The notes under the pieces are model-generated. The model made no database searches, was not told the origin of the DNA, and saw only the letters and a program-made list of their open reading frames with translations. 17,126 nucleotides of DNA from JAFMKE01 sp047621945 (GTDB lineage Bacteria; Bacteroidota; Bacteroidia; Chitinophagales; UBA8649), in contig JBLHMK010000049.1 in assembly GCA_047621945.1 (NCBI GenBank), positions 1-17,126 on the forward strand, read 5' to 3'. The stretch's first letter is position 1. Each line of letters begins with the position of its first letter. Positions 1 through 8,566 of the stretch are shown one piece after another. The translations under genes and the position numbers were made by a program.

Positions 1-821
1 TAGGTCAAGGTCATCACTGGGGAATGGGAGTCGACTTAAACTCTTGTATTGGTTGTGGTGCTTGTGTTGTAGCTTGTAATGTTGAGAATAACGTTCCAAT
101 CGTTGGACGTAACGAAGTGAGAAGAGCACACGATATGAACTGGTTGAGAATTGATAAGTATCATTCAGGAGACGAAGATAATCCACAGGTAATCTTCCAA
201 CCAATGATGTGTCAGCATTGTGATAATGCTCCTTGTGAGAATGTTTGTCCAGTTGCTGCTACAAATCATAGTTCAGAAGGTTTAAATCAAATGACATACA
301 ATCGTTGTATCGGAACGAGATACTGTGCAAACAACTGTCCATACAAAGTGAGAAGATTTAACTGGTTTGATTATCAAGGTGCAGATAGTTTCTCAAGCAA
401 TGAAGGATTCATTTTAGATAATGACTTTGACGCTGTTCAAACAGAGTACGGTTTGGGAGATAAAGAAGCTGGAATAGGATTGCATAGCCCAATGGCTAAA
501 TTGGTCCTTAATCCAGATGTTACAGTTAGAAGTAGAGGGGTTATCGAAAAATGTAGTTTCTGTGTTCAACGTATTCAGTTAGGTAAATTGGATGCGAAGA
601 AATCAAATAGAGGATTAAAAGATAGTGATATTGTTACGGCATGTCAATCTGCTTGTCCTACAAGTGCGATAACATTTGGTGATACCAATAATAGGAAATC
701 AGCAGTTTCCCAAGTATGGGCTGATCCAAGAGCATTTGGTGTGATTGAAGAAATACATACATTGCCATCTGTACGATACCTGACTAAGGTTAGAAATCAG
801 AATGAGGGAGATTTAGCTTAA
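1..821 (+). CDS. actB: ActB, iron-sulfur subunit of alternative complex III (5' partial, C-terminal part only)
   Basis: Peripheral subunit of ACIII that passes electrons from the quinol-oxidising membrane part towards the c-type hemes. The frame is open from the left edge, and codons before the ATG at 24 (reading GQGHHWG) match the family, so that Met is internal and the start lies outside. Counting from that Met, four cysteine groups are visible: C8/C11/C14/C18, C63/C66/C71/C75, C95/C101/C105 with Thr98 where a fourth Cys would stand, and C177/C180/C207/C211. Fifteen cysteines fit three [4Fe-4S] plus one [3Fe-4S] cluster, the known set of ACIII ActB. The molybdopterin-oxidoreductase-like N-terminal domain of ActB would be upstream. 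Only 29 bases separate it from actC. Family assignment is firm; cluster assignment is inferred from ligand pattern. Confidence 0.95.
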   Translation, partial: GQGHHWGMGVDLNSCIGCGACVVACNVENNVPIVGRNEVRRAHDMNWLRIDKYHSGDEDNPQVIFQPMMCQHCDNAPCENVCPVAATNHSSEGLNQMTYNRCIGTRYCANNCPYKVRRFNWFDYQGADSFSSNEGFILDNDFDAVQTEYGLGDKEAGIGLHSPMAKLVLNPDVTVRSRGVIEKCSFCVQRIQLGKLDAKKSNRGLKDSDIVTACQSACPTSAITFGDTNNRKSAVSQVWADPRAFGVIEEIHTLPSVRYLTKVRNQNEGDLA

Positions 822-850
822 ACAAATTATTAATTAAGAAACGATATAAT

Positions 851-2317
851 ATGAGCCATTACGAATCACCCATAAGGGAACCTCTAATACAAGGCGATAA
901 TATAACCTACACTAAAATCACTGATGATATTGTTGCTACAACTGAAAAAGCTCCACCCTTATCTTGGTGGATTGGCTTTATAATTTCAGCCATTTGTGCA
1001 GGTATCGGAGTTGTAGCAATTCTTTGGACTATTTGGCAAGGAATCGGTACATGGGGATTGAATAAGACGGTTAACTGGGCTTGGGATATTACTAACTTCG
1101 TTTGGTGGGTTGGTATTGGTCACGCAGGAACCTTGATTTCCGCGGTACTATTATTATTCCGTCAGAAATGGAGAACAGGTATTAACCGTGCAGCTGAGGC
1201 GATGACAATCTTCGCAGTAATTTGTGCAGGTTTATTCCCTTTAATTCACATGGGTAGACTTTGGATGGGATTCTTTATTTTCCCTTATCCAAACACAAGA
1301 GGTCCATTGTGGGTAAACTTTAACTCACCATTGTTGTGGGATGTATTCGCAATTTCTACTTATTTGACAGTTTCTCTATTATTCTGGTACTCTGGGTTAA
1401 TGCCAGATTTCGCTACCATTAGAGATCGGTCAAAAGGAAAAGTTAGAAAGTATATTTATAACTCATTGAGTTTTGGATGGACGGGAACAGCTAAGCAATG
1501 GCAACGTTTCGAGTCTCTATCTTTAATCTTAGCTGGTTTAGCTACTCCTTTAGTACTTTCTGTACATACGATTGTATCATTTGATTTCGCTACCTCAGTT
1601 ATTCCTGGATGGCACACAACTATTTTCCCTCCTTACTTCGTTGCAGGAGCAATTTTCTCTGGTTTCGCTATGGTGGAAACCTTAATGATTATTACAAGAA
1701 AAGTATTGAAGCTTGAAAACTATATTACCGTTGGTCACATTGAATCAATGAATAAGATTATTGTTTTAACAGGTTCAATAGTAGGTGTGGCATATATTAC
1801 TGAGTTAGTAATCGCTTGGTATTCTGGATACTTATATGAGCAATACGCATTTGCAAACAGAGCAACAGGTGAATACTGGTGGGCTTATGCTATCATGATG
1901 ACGTGTAACGTAGTTACTCCTCAGCTTTATTGGATTAAGAAATTTAGAAGGAATATCGCCTTAACTTTTGTGCTATCGATCTTTGTGAATATCGGTATGT
2001 GGTTTGAGCGTTTCGTAATTATTGTTACGTCATTACATAATGACTTCTTGCCTTCATCATGGTTGTACTTCTTGCCTACATGGGTAGATGTTGCTATCTA
2101 CATAGGTACATTGGGGATATTCATGACTTTATTCTTATTGTTTGCAAGAGCGTTCCCTGTAATTGCCATTGCAGAGGTCAAATCTATCTTTAGTATTTCT
2201 TCTGCTCAAGCAAGAAAAGAACAGTTGGAGAAACATAAGAGATTTGAAGCAAATTATAGTGAGTCAATTGGAGCGGAATACGCGAAAAAGGATGTTCATG
2301 ATACCAACAATATATAA
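851..2317 (+). CDS. actC: ActC, NrfD/PsrC-like membrane subunit of alternative complex III
   Basis: Polytopic membrane subunit of 488 residues expected to bind and oxidise menaquinol. About ten hydrophobic segments are visible (roughly 40-62, 80-103, 115-135, 160-180, 220-245, 258-282, 300-325, 345-362, 368-392, 408-434), as in NrfD/PsrC-type proteins. Conserved-looking stretches include GHAGT at 90-94, LIHMGR at 131-136 and LLWD at 161-164. By analogy with the family, H133 and D164 are candidates for the quinol site (inference). The C-terminal 45 residues are charged and cytoplasmic-like. The ATG at 851 follows an A/T-rich leader without a Shine-Dalgarno motif, normal for Bacteroidota. It sits between actB and actD on the same strand, the canonical ACIII order. 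Confidence 0.95.
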   Translation: MSHYESPIREPLIQGDNITYTKITDDIVATTEKAPPLSWWIGFIISAICAGIGVVAILWTIWQGIGTWGLNKTVNWAWDITNFVWWVGIGHAGTLISAVLLLFRQKWRTGINRAAEAMTIFAVICAGLFPLIHMGRLWMGFFIFPYPNTRGPLWVNFNSPLLWDVFAISTYLTVSLLFWYSGLMPDFATIRDRSKGKVRKYIYNSLSFGWTGTAKQWQRFESLSLILAGLATPLVLSVHTIVSFDFATSVIPGWHTTIFPPYFVAGAIFSGFAMVETLMIITRKVLKLENYITVGHIESMNKIIVLTGSIVGVAYITELVIAWYSGYLYEQYAFANRATGEYWWAYAIMMTCNVVTPQLYWIKKFRRNIALTFVLSIFVNIGMWFERFVIIVTSLHNDFLPSSWLYFLPTWVDVAIYIGTLGIFMTLFLLFARAFPVIAIAEVKSIFSISSAQARKEQLEKHKRFEANYSESIGAEYAKKDVHDTNNI

Positions 2318-2336
2318 CTTAAATTAATCCATTAAG

Positions 2337-3266
2337 ATGGCTAGTAATAAATTTATAGTAGGACTTTTTGATCATGAGGAAAAGCTAATTAAAGCGATTC
2401 GATCATTTAAAAAAGAAAATGTAGAAATCACGGATACACTCACTCCATTTCCAGTTCACGGCTTGGAAGATGAGTTAGGGTATAGAGATACACGTTTGCA
2501 TACTACCGGTTTCTTATTCGGTATCACCGGAACGTTTGTAGCCTTGTCAGTAATGACCTGGATTATGACTACCAATTATCCAATTAACTTCGGTGGTAAG
2601 CCAAACTTTGCTTTGCCATCATTCATTCCAATTACATTTGAGCTTACCGTACTTTTTTCAGCGGTTGGAATGGTTATGGTTTACTTGATTAGAAATGGTT
2701 TATCTCCAGGAACTATTCCTAGAATATTTGATGAGCGTATTACAGACGATCGTTTTGCTTTAACTTTTGAAGTAGATGATGACACAAGTAAAGAAGAAAT
2801 CAATAAAATTGTTTCTTTATTGAATGGCGCGGGAGCTGTTGAAGTGTCTGCAAAAGAATTTGGTGATGATACGGAAATTTTTGAAGTTGAAACTACGGAA
2901 GTAGATGCTTTGCTCTTTGGTGCTAGTGGTGCTGCAGTTTCAATGCCAAAATTTGAAGCTGTTAAGACAGCCCCAAAGGTAGCCGCTAAGAAAACATTAC
3001 CTGATGAAGAGATTCAAGCAAAGAAAGCCACTTTAATGAGTGCTATTGGAGCAGCAGCTGATGGTCAAAAAGACGACTTGAAAAAGGTAAAGGGAATTGG
3101 TCCAGTTTACGAAGGTAAATTGAACGATTTAGGTATAGTGACGTTTGAACAAATTTCAAAATTAACACCAGAAGCTAGAGAAGCAGTTGAAGAATTAACT
3201 GGTTTCCCGGGTAGAGTGGAGCGTGAAGATTGGATAGGTCAGGTAAAAGTATTAATGAATAAATAG
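2337..3266 (+). CDS. actD: ActD (DUF3341) with a fused C-terminal helix-hairpin-helix-like domain
   Basis: ACIII membrane subunit. Residues 1-185 form the usual DUF3341 ActD core: an alpha/beta start (FIVGLFDHEEKLIKAI), two transmembrane helices around 56-78 and 98-118 joined by a short loop, then a second soluble part. The ordinary core ends near 185, but this protein goes on to 309. After an Ala/Lys-rich linker (about 195-245) comes a compact domain at 246-309 with the signature LKKVKGIGPVYEGKLNDLGI, followed by FEQISKLT, EELTGFPGR and REDWIGQVK. It resembles the helix-hairpin-helix/SAM-like tails found on some other proteins (ribosomal L21 and NuoE variants in Bacteroidota, from memory). 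It starts 20 bases after actC. The core call is firm; the role of the extension is unknown. Confidence 0.92.
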   Translation: MASNKFIVGLFDHEEKLIKAIRSFKKENVEITDTLTPFPVHGLEDELGYRDTRLHTTGFLFGITGTFVALSVMTWIMTTNYPINFGGKPNFALPSFIPITFELTVLFSAVGMVMVYLIRNGLSPGTIPRIFDERITDDRFALTFEVDDDTSKEEINKIVSLLNGAGAVEVSAKEFGDDTEIFEVETTEVDALLFGASGAAVSMPKFEAVKTAPKVAAKKTLPDEEIQAKKATLMSAIGAAADGQKDDLKKVKGIGPVYEGKLNDLGIVTFEQISKLTPEAREAVEELTGFPGRVEREDWIGQVKVLMNK

Positions 3267-3282
3267 GCTAAGCCTAATTTTT
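3264..3282 (+). other. Short dyad with T-run between actD and actE
   Basis: TAGGCT and AGCCTA (3264-3269, 3271-3276) flank a single A and overlap the actD stop codon; ATTTTT follows. With a realistic loop only about four base pairs form, so this is at most a weak pause or processing site inside the operon. Confidence 0.25.
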
Positions 3283-3300
3283 AACAGATAAATCAAAACA

Positions 3301-4029
3301 ATGAAGAAGTATTTCTTGTTTTTACTAACAATAGCGATAAGTGCAGTTTTGGTAACATCATGCTCGAGTCATGGGGAAAATACAGGTAGAATTTTTATGC
3401 CTGATATGACCTACTCTAATGCGTATGAAACCTATGCGAGTACTAAATTTCAGCATCAATCGGATACCGATGCGATATCAGCCCTAGAACCTGTGACAGG
3501 TACTATCCCAAGAGGATATTTACCTAATGATGAGGGTGTTCGAATGGAAGAAGGCAAGCTGATGGCTTACTTGTTTAAGAACTATTTTAAGAATCCAACA
3601 GGAGACCCAACTGTGGATGATGTAGCTCAGCGAGTAATGGCGGCAAGCATGCTTGTAAGCCCTATAGAAAAGAGTGATGCGGTTTTAGCCGAAGGGAAAG
3701 TTAAATATGATATTTATTGCGCAGTATGCCATGGTAAGAAAGGATTAGGCGATGGTTCAATAATTGATATTTTAGACGCAGATGGGAACAAAACAGGTGT
3801 AGACGGTCCTTACACTTCAATTCCACCGTCATACGAAACAAGGCTGCAAGGAATGAGTGATGGAGCAATATTCTACTCAATTACTTATGGTAAGAATATG
3901 ATGGGAGGATACTTTACCCAACTAAGTACAGAAGACAGATGGAAAGTCTTGCATTATATCAAGGATTTGGGAGGTATAGCTGATACAGAAGTGGTGGCTT
4001 TAGTTAGTGATGAAGAAATAGCAGAATAA
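3301..4029 (+). CDS. actE: ActE, monoheme cytochrome c lipoprotein of alternative complex III
   Basis: A periplasm-facing lipoprotein of 242 residues carrying one c-type heme. The N-terminus (KK, then a hydrophobic run) ends in a lipobox VTSC with the lipidated Cys at 21. The heme site is CAVCH at 140-144 in the context YCAVCHGKKGLGDG. The distal ligand is probably Met200 or Met201 in YGKNMMGGY. The TEDRWKVLHYI segment at 210-220 is the typical C-terminal helix of class I cytochromes c. In the known Flavobacterium ACIII-oxidase supercomplex a monoheme subunit lies close to the oxidase, so this is the likely exit point of electrons to CuA of CoxB (inference). It lies 34 bases after actD and 38 bases before actF. 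Confidence 0.94.
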   Translation: MKKYFLFLLTIAISAVLVTSCSSHGENTGRIFMPDMTYSNAYETYASTKFQHQSDTDAISALEPVTGTIPRGYLPNDEGVRMEEGKLMAYLFKNYFKNPTGDPTVDDVAQRVMAASMLVSPIEKSDAVLAEGKVKYDIYCAVCHGKKGLGDGSIIDILDADGNKTGVDGPYTSIPPSYETRLQGMSDGAIFYSITYGKNMMGGYFTQLSTEDRWKVLHYIKDLGGIADTEVVALVSDEEIAE

Positions 4030-4067
4030 GAAACTACATTTTAAGAGTTTAAGGTAAATATAGAATT

Positions 4068-5576
4068 ATGTCAAATACATTTTCATTCAGTGGCAACTTA
4101 AAAAAATGGGTCTTAGGACTTGCCATAGTTGGTTTAGTGCTAGGAGTTGGTCTAAGCTTTCTTGATGATACAGGTCATCATAGCAGATTTTGGGCTAACC
4201 TATTATTGAATACCTATTATTTTGCTGGAATAGCAGTAACAGGTATTTTCTTCATCGCAGCTCATCAATTGGGCTACGGAGGATGGCATACTGTTTTTAA
4301 GAAAGTTCCAATTGCAATGGGTAGGTTCTTATATGTAGCTTTTGTCCTAATGCTTGTTATCGTAGTGGGCATGTATGTGTCACCAGAAGGTTTATATAGC
4401 CACTGGGCTGATCCGGCTCATCGAGATTCTATTGTTGCTGATAAAGCGCCTTTTTTAACAAGAAAAGCCTATGCTGTAGGAGTACTTGTCTTCTTTGGTC
4501 TGTGGGCATTATTTGCATGGTTGTTGAAGAAAAAATTTGTATCTATTCAAAATTGGAAAGAGTATTCAAGTGCTAAGAAAATTTCAGCAGCATTCTTACT
4601 AGTTTTTGGTGTAAGTAGTTCAATTCTAAGTTGGTGGGTAATCATGTCATTAGATCCGCACTGGTATAGTACTTTGTTCGGATGGTATAACTTAGCTTCC
4701 TATTTCTGTGGTGGTTTTGCTATGATGATTTTAATCCTAATTGGATTGAAAAAAATGGGTCACTTACCAAATGTAACAGAAAATCATATTCATGATGTTG
4801 CTAAATTGATGTTTGGATTTAGTGTATTCTGGACTTATTTAATGTTCTCTCAGTTTATGTTGATTTGGTATGCAAATATTCCTGAAGCAACGGTATGGTT
4901 TGATAAACGATTTGATATTCCATTCTTTAAAACGATTTTCTTTGCGGCTTTAGCTATTAACTTCTTCTTACCTGTATTGGCTATTATTAAAAGAGATGCT
5001 AAGCGTAACTTCATTACGGTTAGTTTTGTATCAGTGATGTTGATCTTCGGTCATTACTTAGACTTTTACCACATGGTAATGGTTGAGCCCATGGGAGTAT
5101 CTCATGGTGATGCACATGGAGACGCTCACGATGATCACGGAAGCCTAAATACAGAAAATGTATTGTATGCTGAAGTGGATGCAGATGCAGATGCACATGA
5201 TGAAGCAGATCATGCTGAATTACATGTTGATGATGTTCATGCAGAAGAAGTTCACATGGAAGAAGCACATGGAGATGATGCGCATAGCGAAGATGATCAC
5301 GCAGAGGAAGAGCATACAGTATTAGCGGACTCTCACGCTGAGGAAGAGCATGGTGAGGAAGCACACGCCGCAGTGGCAGGTCATGGAGATGACGCACACG
5401 GCGAAGAGGAAGTATTAACGCATGCTAAGCTTGGCTTAGTTGAGTTATTCTTTTTCCTAGGATTTTTAGGATTGTTTTTATTTATGACTTTCACAGGATT
5501 AGACGGTGAGGACCTTGAAACAAAGGATGATCCGTTCCTAGAAGAAAGTATCAATCATCATGTAAAATATAGTTAA
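4068..5576 (+). CDS. actF: ActF, second NrfD-like membrane subunit of alternative complex III, with a His/Asp/Glu-rich loop
   Basis: Ten-helix ACIII subunit of 502 residues (hydrophobic segments near 13-31, 45-66, 85-104, 135-153, 173-193, 210-227, 245-268, 285-305, 318-337, 455-474). It is the ActC-related partner and completes the membrane core. Recognisable stretches are SWWVIMSLDPHWYSTLFG (188-205) and GHYLDFYHMVMVEPMG (328-343). The unusual part is a hydrophilic insertion at about 344-453, between the last two helices. It contains 19 histidines spaced among Asp, Glu and Ala, often as HGDDAH or HAEEEH units. This could bind Cu, Zn or Ni; that is inference. The stop is only two bases before the coxB ATG, so ACIII and oxidase genes appear translationally close. 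Confidence 0.94.
   Translation: MSNTFSFSGNLKKWVLGLAIVGLVLGVGLSFLDDTGHHSRFWANLLLNTYYFAGIAVTGIFFIAAHQLGYGGWHTVFKKVPIAMGRFLYVAFVLMLVIVVGMYVSPEGLYSHWADPAHRDSIVADKAPFLTRKAYAVGVLVFFGLWALFAWLLKKKFVSIQNWKEYSSAKKISAAFLLVFGVSSSILSWWVIMSLDPHWYSTLFGWYNLASYFCGGFAMMILILIGLKKMGHLPNVTENHIHDVAKLMFGFSVFWTYLMFSQFMLIWYANIPEATVWFDKRFDIPFFKTIFFAALAINFFLPVLAIIKRDAKRNFITVSFVSVMLIFGHYLDFYHMVMVEPMGVSHGDAHGDAHDDHGSLNTENVLYAEVDADADAHDEADHAELHVDDVHAEEVHMEEAHGDDAHSEDDHAEEEHTVLADSHAEEEHGEEAHAAVAGHGDDAHGEEEVLTHAKLGLVELFFFLGFLGLFLFMTFTGLDGEDLETKDDPFLEESINHHVKYS
5100..5423 (+). repeat. Low-complexity His/Asp/Glu-coding repeat inside actF
   Basis: Degenerate triplet-rich stretch coding for ActF residues 345-452. Codons for His, Asp, Glu, Ala and Gly alternate, with short units such as CATGGAGATGA and an exact triple GATGCA tandem at 5178-5195 (encoding DADADA). 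It keeps the reading frame throughout. Its composition differs from the hydrophobic coding sequence on both sides, and such sequence is prone to slippage and length change between strains. Confidence 0.8.
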
Positions 5577-5578
5577 AG

Positions 5579-6730
5579 ATGGGCACAACATTGTTAACCG
5601 TAATAGCGGTAATTTTATTTTTTGCGATTATTTTCTTGGTTGCCAAAGCCAATGAAATGTCTTCCCTTAAGAAGGATGCTGATGAGCACATGGAAGACAC
5701 GAGTAACCTTCAAGGAAAGTTGCTTTTTGCTTTCTTATTCTTAGGGTTCGGAGCAGTTGCATATAGTTTCTTTGAGTTAGGTCCAAGAATGCTCCCAGAA
5801 TCGGCGAGTGAGCATGGTGACTTGATTGATGAAATGTGGAACGTTACAAATTTGATAGCAATGCTAGTTGTTGTATTGACGCATATTGTTTTATTGACTT
5901 TTGCATACCTATACAGGTATAAAAGAAATAGAACCGCTTACTTCTTTCCGCATGACAACAGATTAGAGTTGATTTGGACCATTGTTCCGGCAATTGTTTT
6001 AACCTTCTTAGTGTTTAGAGGAATTAGTGCTTGGAATGAAATCTTTGATTTTAGCAAATTGGAAAACAATACGGAAGTATTACGCTTTGAAGCCACTGCA
6101 AAGCAGTTTGGATGGATTTTGAGATATCCTGGTGCTGATGGTGAGTTTGGTGAGAGAATTATCGACAATGAGCATATTACCCAAATTAATGAATTAGGTA
6201 TCAACTGGGAAGATCCAAATAGTAGGGATGATTTCATGGCGAACGAATTGGTGTTGATTAAAGGGAAATTGACATTAGCTAAATTAGGTGCACAAGATGT
6301 GCTTCACGGATTCTATTTACCGCACTTTAGAGTGAAAATGGATTGCCTTCCAGGTCTTCCTACTCAATTTATGTTTACACCTAAGTATACTACTGAGGAG
6401 TATAAAGAATTGTTGAGCCACAAAAAATATTGGCAAAAAATTGATCCTGAAACAGGTAATCCCAAATGGCAAGATTTCCAATTTGAATTGGCATGTACGG
6501 AATTATGCGGAAAATCTCACTTTGCTATGCAACGGGTAGTTAGAGTGGTAACTCAAGAAGAATATGATGCATGGGTTGCAGAAAGTAAGTCCTACTACCA
6601 TTTGGTAATCAATCCTGATGGAGCTCCTGTTGAAGCAGAAGTTGTGGAGGAAGTAATTGAAGAATTGCCTGTTGAAGAAGGTAAGGATAGTGTTGAAGTA
6701 GCTGCAGAGATTGTAGCAGAAGCACATTAA
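5579..6730 (+). CDS. coxB: Cytochrome c oxidase subunit II (CuA subunit)
   Basis: Membrane-anchored cupredoxin subunit that receives electrons at the binuclear CuA centre. The CuA ligand set is complete: H243 in DVLHGFYLP, then C306, E308, C310, H314 and M317 in ACTELCGKSHFAM. There are hydrophobic segments at about 4-22, 46-66, 91-112 and 131-147, so two more than the two-helix minimum of the family. No CxxCH is present, so there is no fused cytochrome c domain: this is an aa3-type, not a caa3-type, subunit II, and ActE or a separate cytochrome must be the donor. The C-terminal tail (350-383) is Glu/Val/Ala-rich. Length 383 is long for the family. It starts two bases after actF. Confidence 0.96.
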   Translation: MGTTLLTVIAVILFFAIIFLVAKANEMSSLKKDADEHMEDTSNLQGKLLFAFLFLGFGAVAYSFFELGPRMLPESASEHGDLIDEMWNVTNLIAMLVVVLTHIVLLTFAYLYRYKRNRTAYFFPHDNRLELIWTIVPAIVLTFLVFRGISAWNEIFDFSKLENNTEVLRFEATAKQFGWILRYPGADGEFGERIIDNEHITQINELGINWEDPNSRDDFMANELVLIKGKLTLAKLGAQDVLHGFYLPHFRVKMDCLPGLPTQFMFTPKYTTEEYKELLSHKKYWQKIDPETGNPKWQDFQFELACTELCGKSHFAMQRVVRVVTQEEYDAWVAESKSYYHLVINPDGAPVEAEVVEEVIEELPVEEGKDSVEVAAEIVAEAH

Positions 6731-6764
6731 TAAATATTAAGAAAGAGTATAAAACATAAATTTC

Positions 6765-8564
6765 ATGAGCGAAGTAACAGCAAATCACGATTCAGATCAT
6801 GCAGCACACGGGCACGATGATCATCATGAACAAAGTTGGTTAACAACTTATATATTTAGCCAAGATCACAAAATGATTGGAAAGCAGTTTTTAATGACTG
6901 GTATTTTCTGGGCTTTTGTAGGTGGTTTATTGTCTTTGTTTTTCCGTATGCAATTAGCATGGCCAAACGAGACTTTTCCAATCTTAGAAACACTATTGGG
7001 TTCTTGGGCTGAAGGTGGAAAAATAAGTAATGATTTCTACTATGCCTTGGTTACTATGCACGGTACTATTCTAGTATTCTTTGTATTGACCGCGGGATTA
7101 AGTGGAACATTTAGTAATTTCCTAATTCCTTTACAAATTGGAGCAAGAGATATGGCATCGCCATTCATGAATATGCTATCATACTGGTTCTTCTTTGCAG
7201 CCAGTGTTGTTTTATTTAGCTCTTTCTTTATTCAAACAGGACCTGCCTCTGGAGGTTGGACGGCCTACCCACCATTGAATGGTATCCGAGATATTGCCCT
7301 GAATAAAGGATCTGGATTAGGATTTGATTTGTGGATTGCCAGTATGTCACTCTTTATTGTGGGGAGTACCTTGGGTAGTTTAAATTACGTTTCTACCGTA
7401 ATCAATATGAGAACCAAAGGAATGAGTTTCACAAAAATGCCTTTGTTAACTTGGGCATTAACTTTTACTGCGATATTGGGAATTTTAGCATTCCCTGCAT
7501 TATTAGCTGCTACGGGTTTACTAGAATTTGATAGAATTTTAGGAACCAGTTTCTACTTGAATAATATTGTTATTAATGGCGACTTACAAGCCTATAAAGG
7601 GGGGAGTCCATTAATATTCCAACACTTGTTCTGGTTCCTTGGGCATCCAGAAGTATACATTATTATTTTCCCTGCATTCGGAATAGTATCTGAAGTACTT
7701 TCAGTGCATTCGAAAAAACCCGTGTTTGGATATAGAGCCATGATACTTTCTTTAGGATCGATTTTAGTAATTGGATTCTTTGTGTGGGCTCACCACATGT
7801 TTGTTACTGGAATGAGTCCTGAAATTGGTAAAGTGTTTGTAATCTTTACCTTATTGATTGCTATTCCATCTGCGGTTAAAGTGTTCAACTGGATTACCAC
7901 ATTGTGGCGGGGGAATATTCGATTTACCGTGCCGATGATGTTTGCAATCGGATTTGTATCCTTGTTTATCTCTGGGGGTATTACAGGAGTGCATTTAGGA
8001 AATTCAACTATTGATATTCAATTACACGATTCGTACTTCGTTGTAGGTCACTTCCATATTGTAATGGGTGTCGCTGCATTTTTCGGAATGTGGGCTGGTG
8101 TATACCAATGGTTTCCTAAAATGTTCGGACGTTTTATGAATGAGACTATGGGTTACATTCACTTCTGGGGGTCATTTATAGGCGGATATATGGTGTTCTT
8201 CCCAATGCACTTCATGGCAGGTGTTCCAAGAAGATATTATGCTTTCGATCAATTCCAATCATTCAATAATTTTCAAGATGTAAATGTGTTTATCACTTTA
8301 GCTGCATTCTTAGTAATGGCTTCAAGCATCGTTTTCTTAATGAATTTCTTCTATAGTATTTTCAAAGGAAGAGAAATGACAGAAGATAATTTGAATCCTT
8401 GGGGTTCAAATACATTAGAGTGGACTACACCAATTCATCCTGGTCACGGAAACTGGCCTGGTGATTTACCAACAGTTTACAGATGGCCGTACGATTATAG
8501 CACAAATGGTAATGAGGTTAACCCTCAAAATAAGCCATTAGAAGAAGGAGAACACGAGCATTAA
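6765..8564 (+). CDS. coxA: Cytochrome c oxidase subunit I, heme-copper oxidase family A
   Basis: Catalytic subunit that reduces O2 to water and pumps protons. Ligands visible in the 599-residue product: low-spin heme a by H99 (VTMHGT) and H431; high-spin heme a3 by H429 (VVGHFHIVM); CuB by H294, H343 and H344 (GHPEVY, WAHHMF). Y298 is the cross-linked tyrosine, and E296 in GHPEVY marks an A1-type oxidase. D129 in IGARDM suits the D-channel entrance, and K372 in IPSAVK the K-channel. The N-terminus (residues 8-22) is a His/Asp-rich extension with seven histidines before the conserved DHKMIGK segment. About twelve transmembrane helices follow. It lies 34 bases after coxB and two bases before ctaB. 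Confidence 0.98.
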   Translation: MSEVTANHDSDHAAHGHDDHHEQSWLTTYIFSQDHKMIGKQFLMTGIFWAFVGGLLSLFFRMQLAWPNETFPILETLLGSWAEGGKISNDFYYALVTMHGTILVFFVLTAGLSGTFSNFLIPLQIGARDMASPFMNMLSYWFFFAASVVLFSSFFIQTGPASGGWTAYPPLNGIRDIALNKGSGLGFDLWIASMSLFIVGSTLGSLNYVSTVINMRTKGMSFTKMPLLTWALTFTAILGILAFPALLAATGLLEFDRILGTSFYLNNIVINGDLQAYKGGSPLIFQHLFWFLGHPEVYIIIFPAFGIVSEVLSVHSKKPVFGYRAMILSLGSILVIGFFVWAHHMFVTGMSPEIGKVFVIFTLLIAIPSAVKVFNWITTLWRGNIRFTVPMMFAIGFVSLFISGGITGVHLGNSTIDIQLHDSYFVVGHFHIVMGVAAFFGMWAGVYQWFPKMFGRFMNETMGYIHFWGSFIGGYMVFFPMHFMAGVPRRYYAFDQFQSFNNFQDVNVFITLAAFLVMASSIVFLMNFFYSIFKGREMTEDNLNPWGSNTLEWTTPIHPGHGNWPGDLPTVYRWPYDYSTNGNEVNPQNKPLEEGEHEH

Positions 8565-8566
8565 TC

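Noticed and set aside
5020..5397. Minus-strand 125-residue His/Leu-rich open frame opposite actF
   Set aside because: It is the mirror of the GATGCA/CATGAx low-complexity DNA coding the ActF histidine loop (CAT/ATG and GAT/ATC codons read back as His-like runs). It has no signal, domain or gene context of its own.
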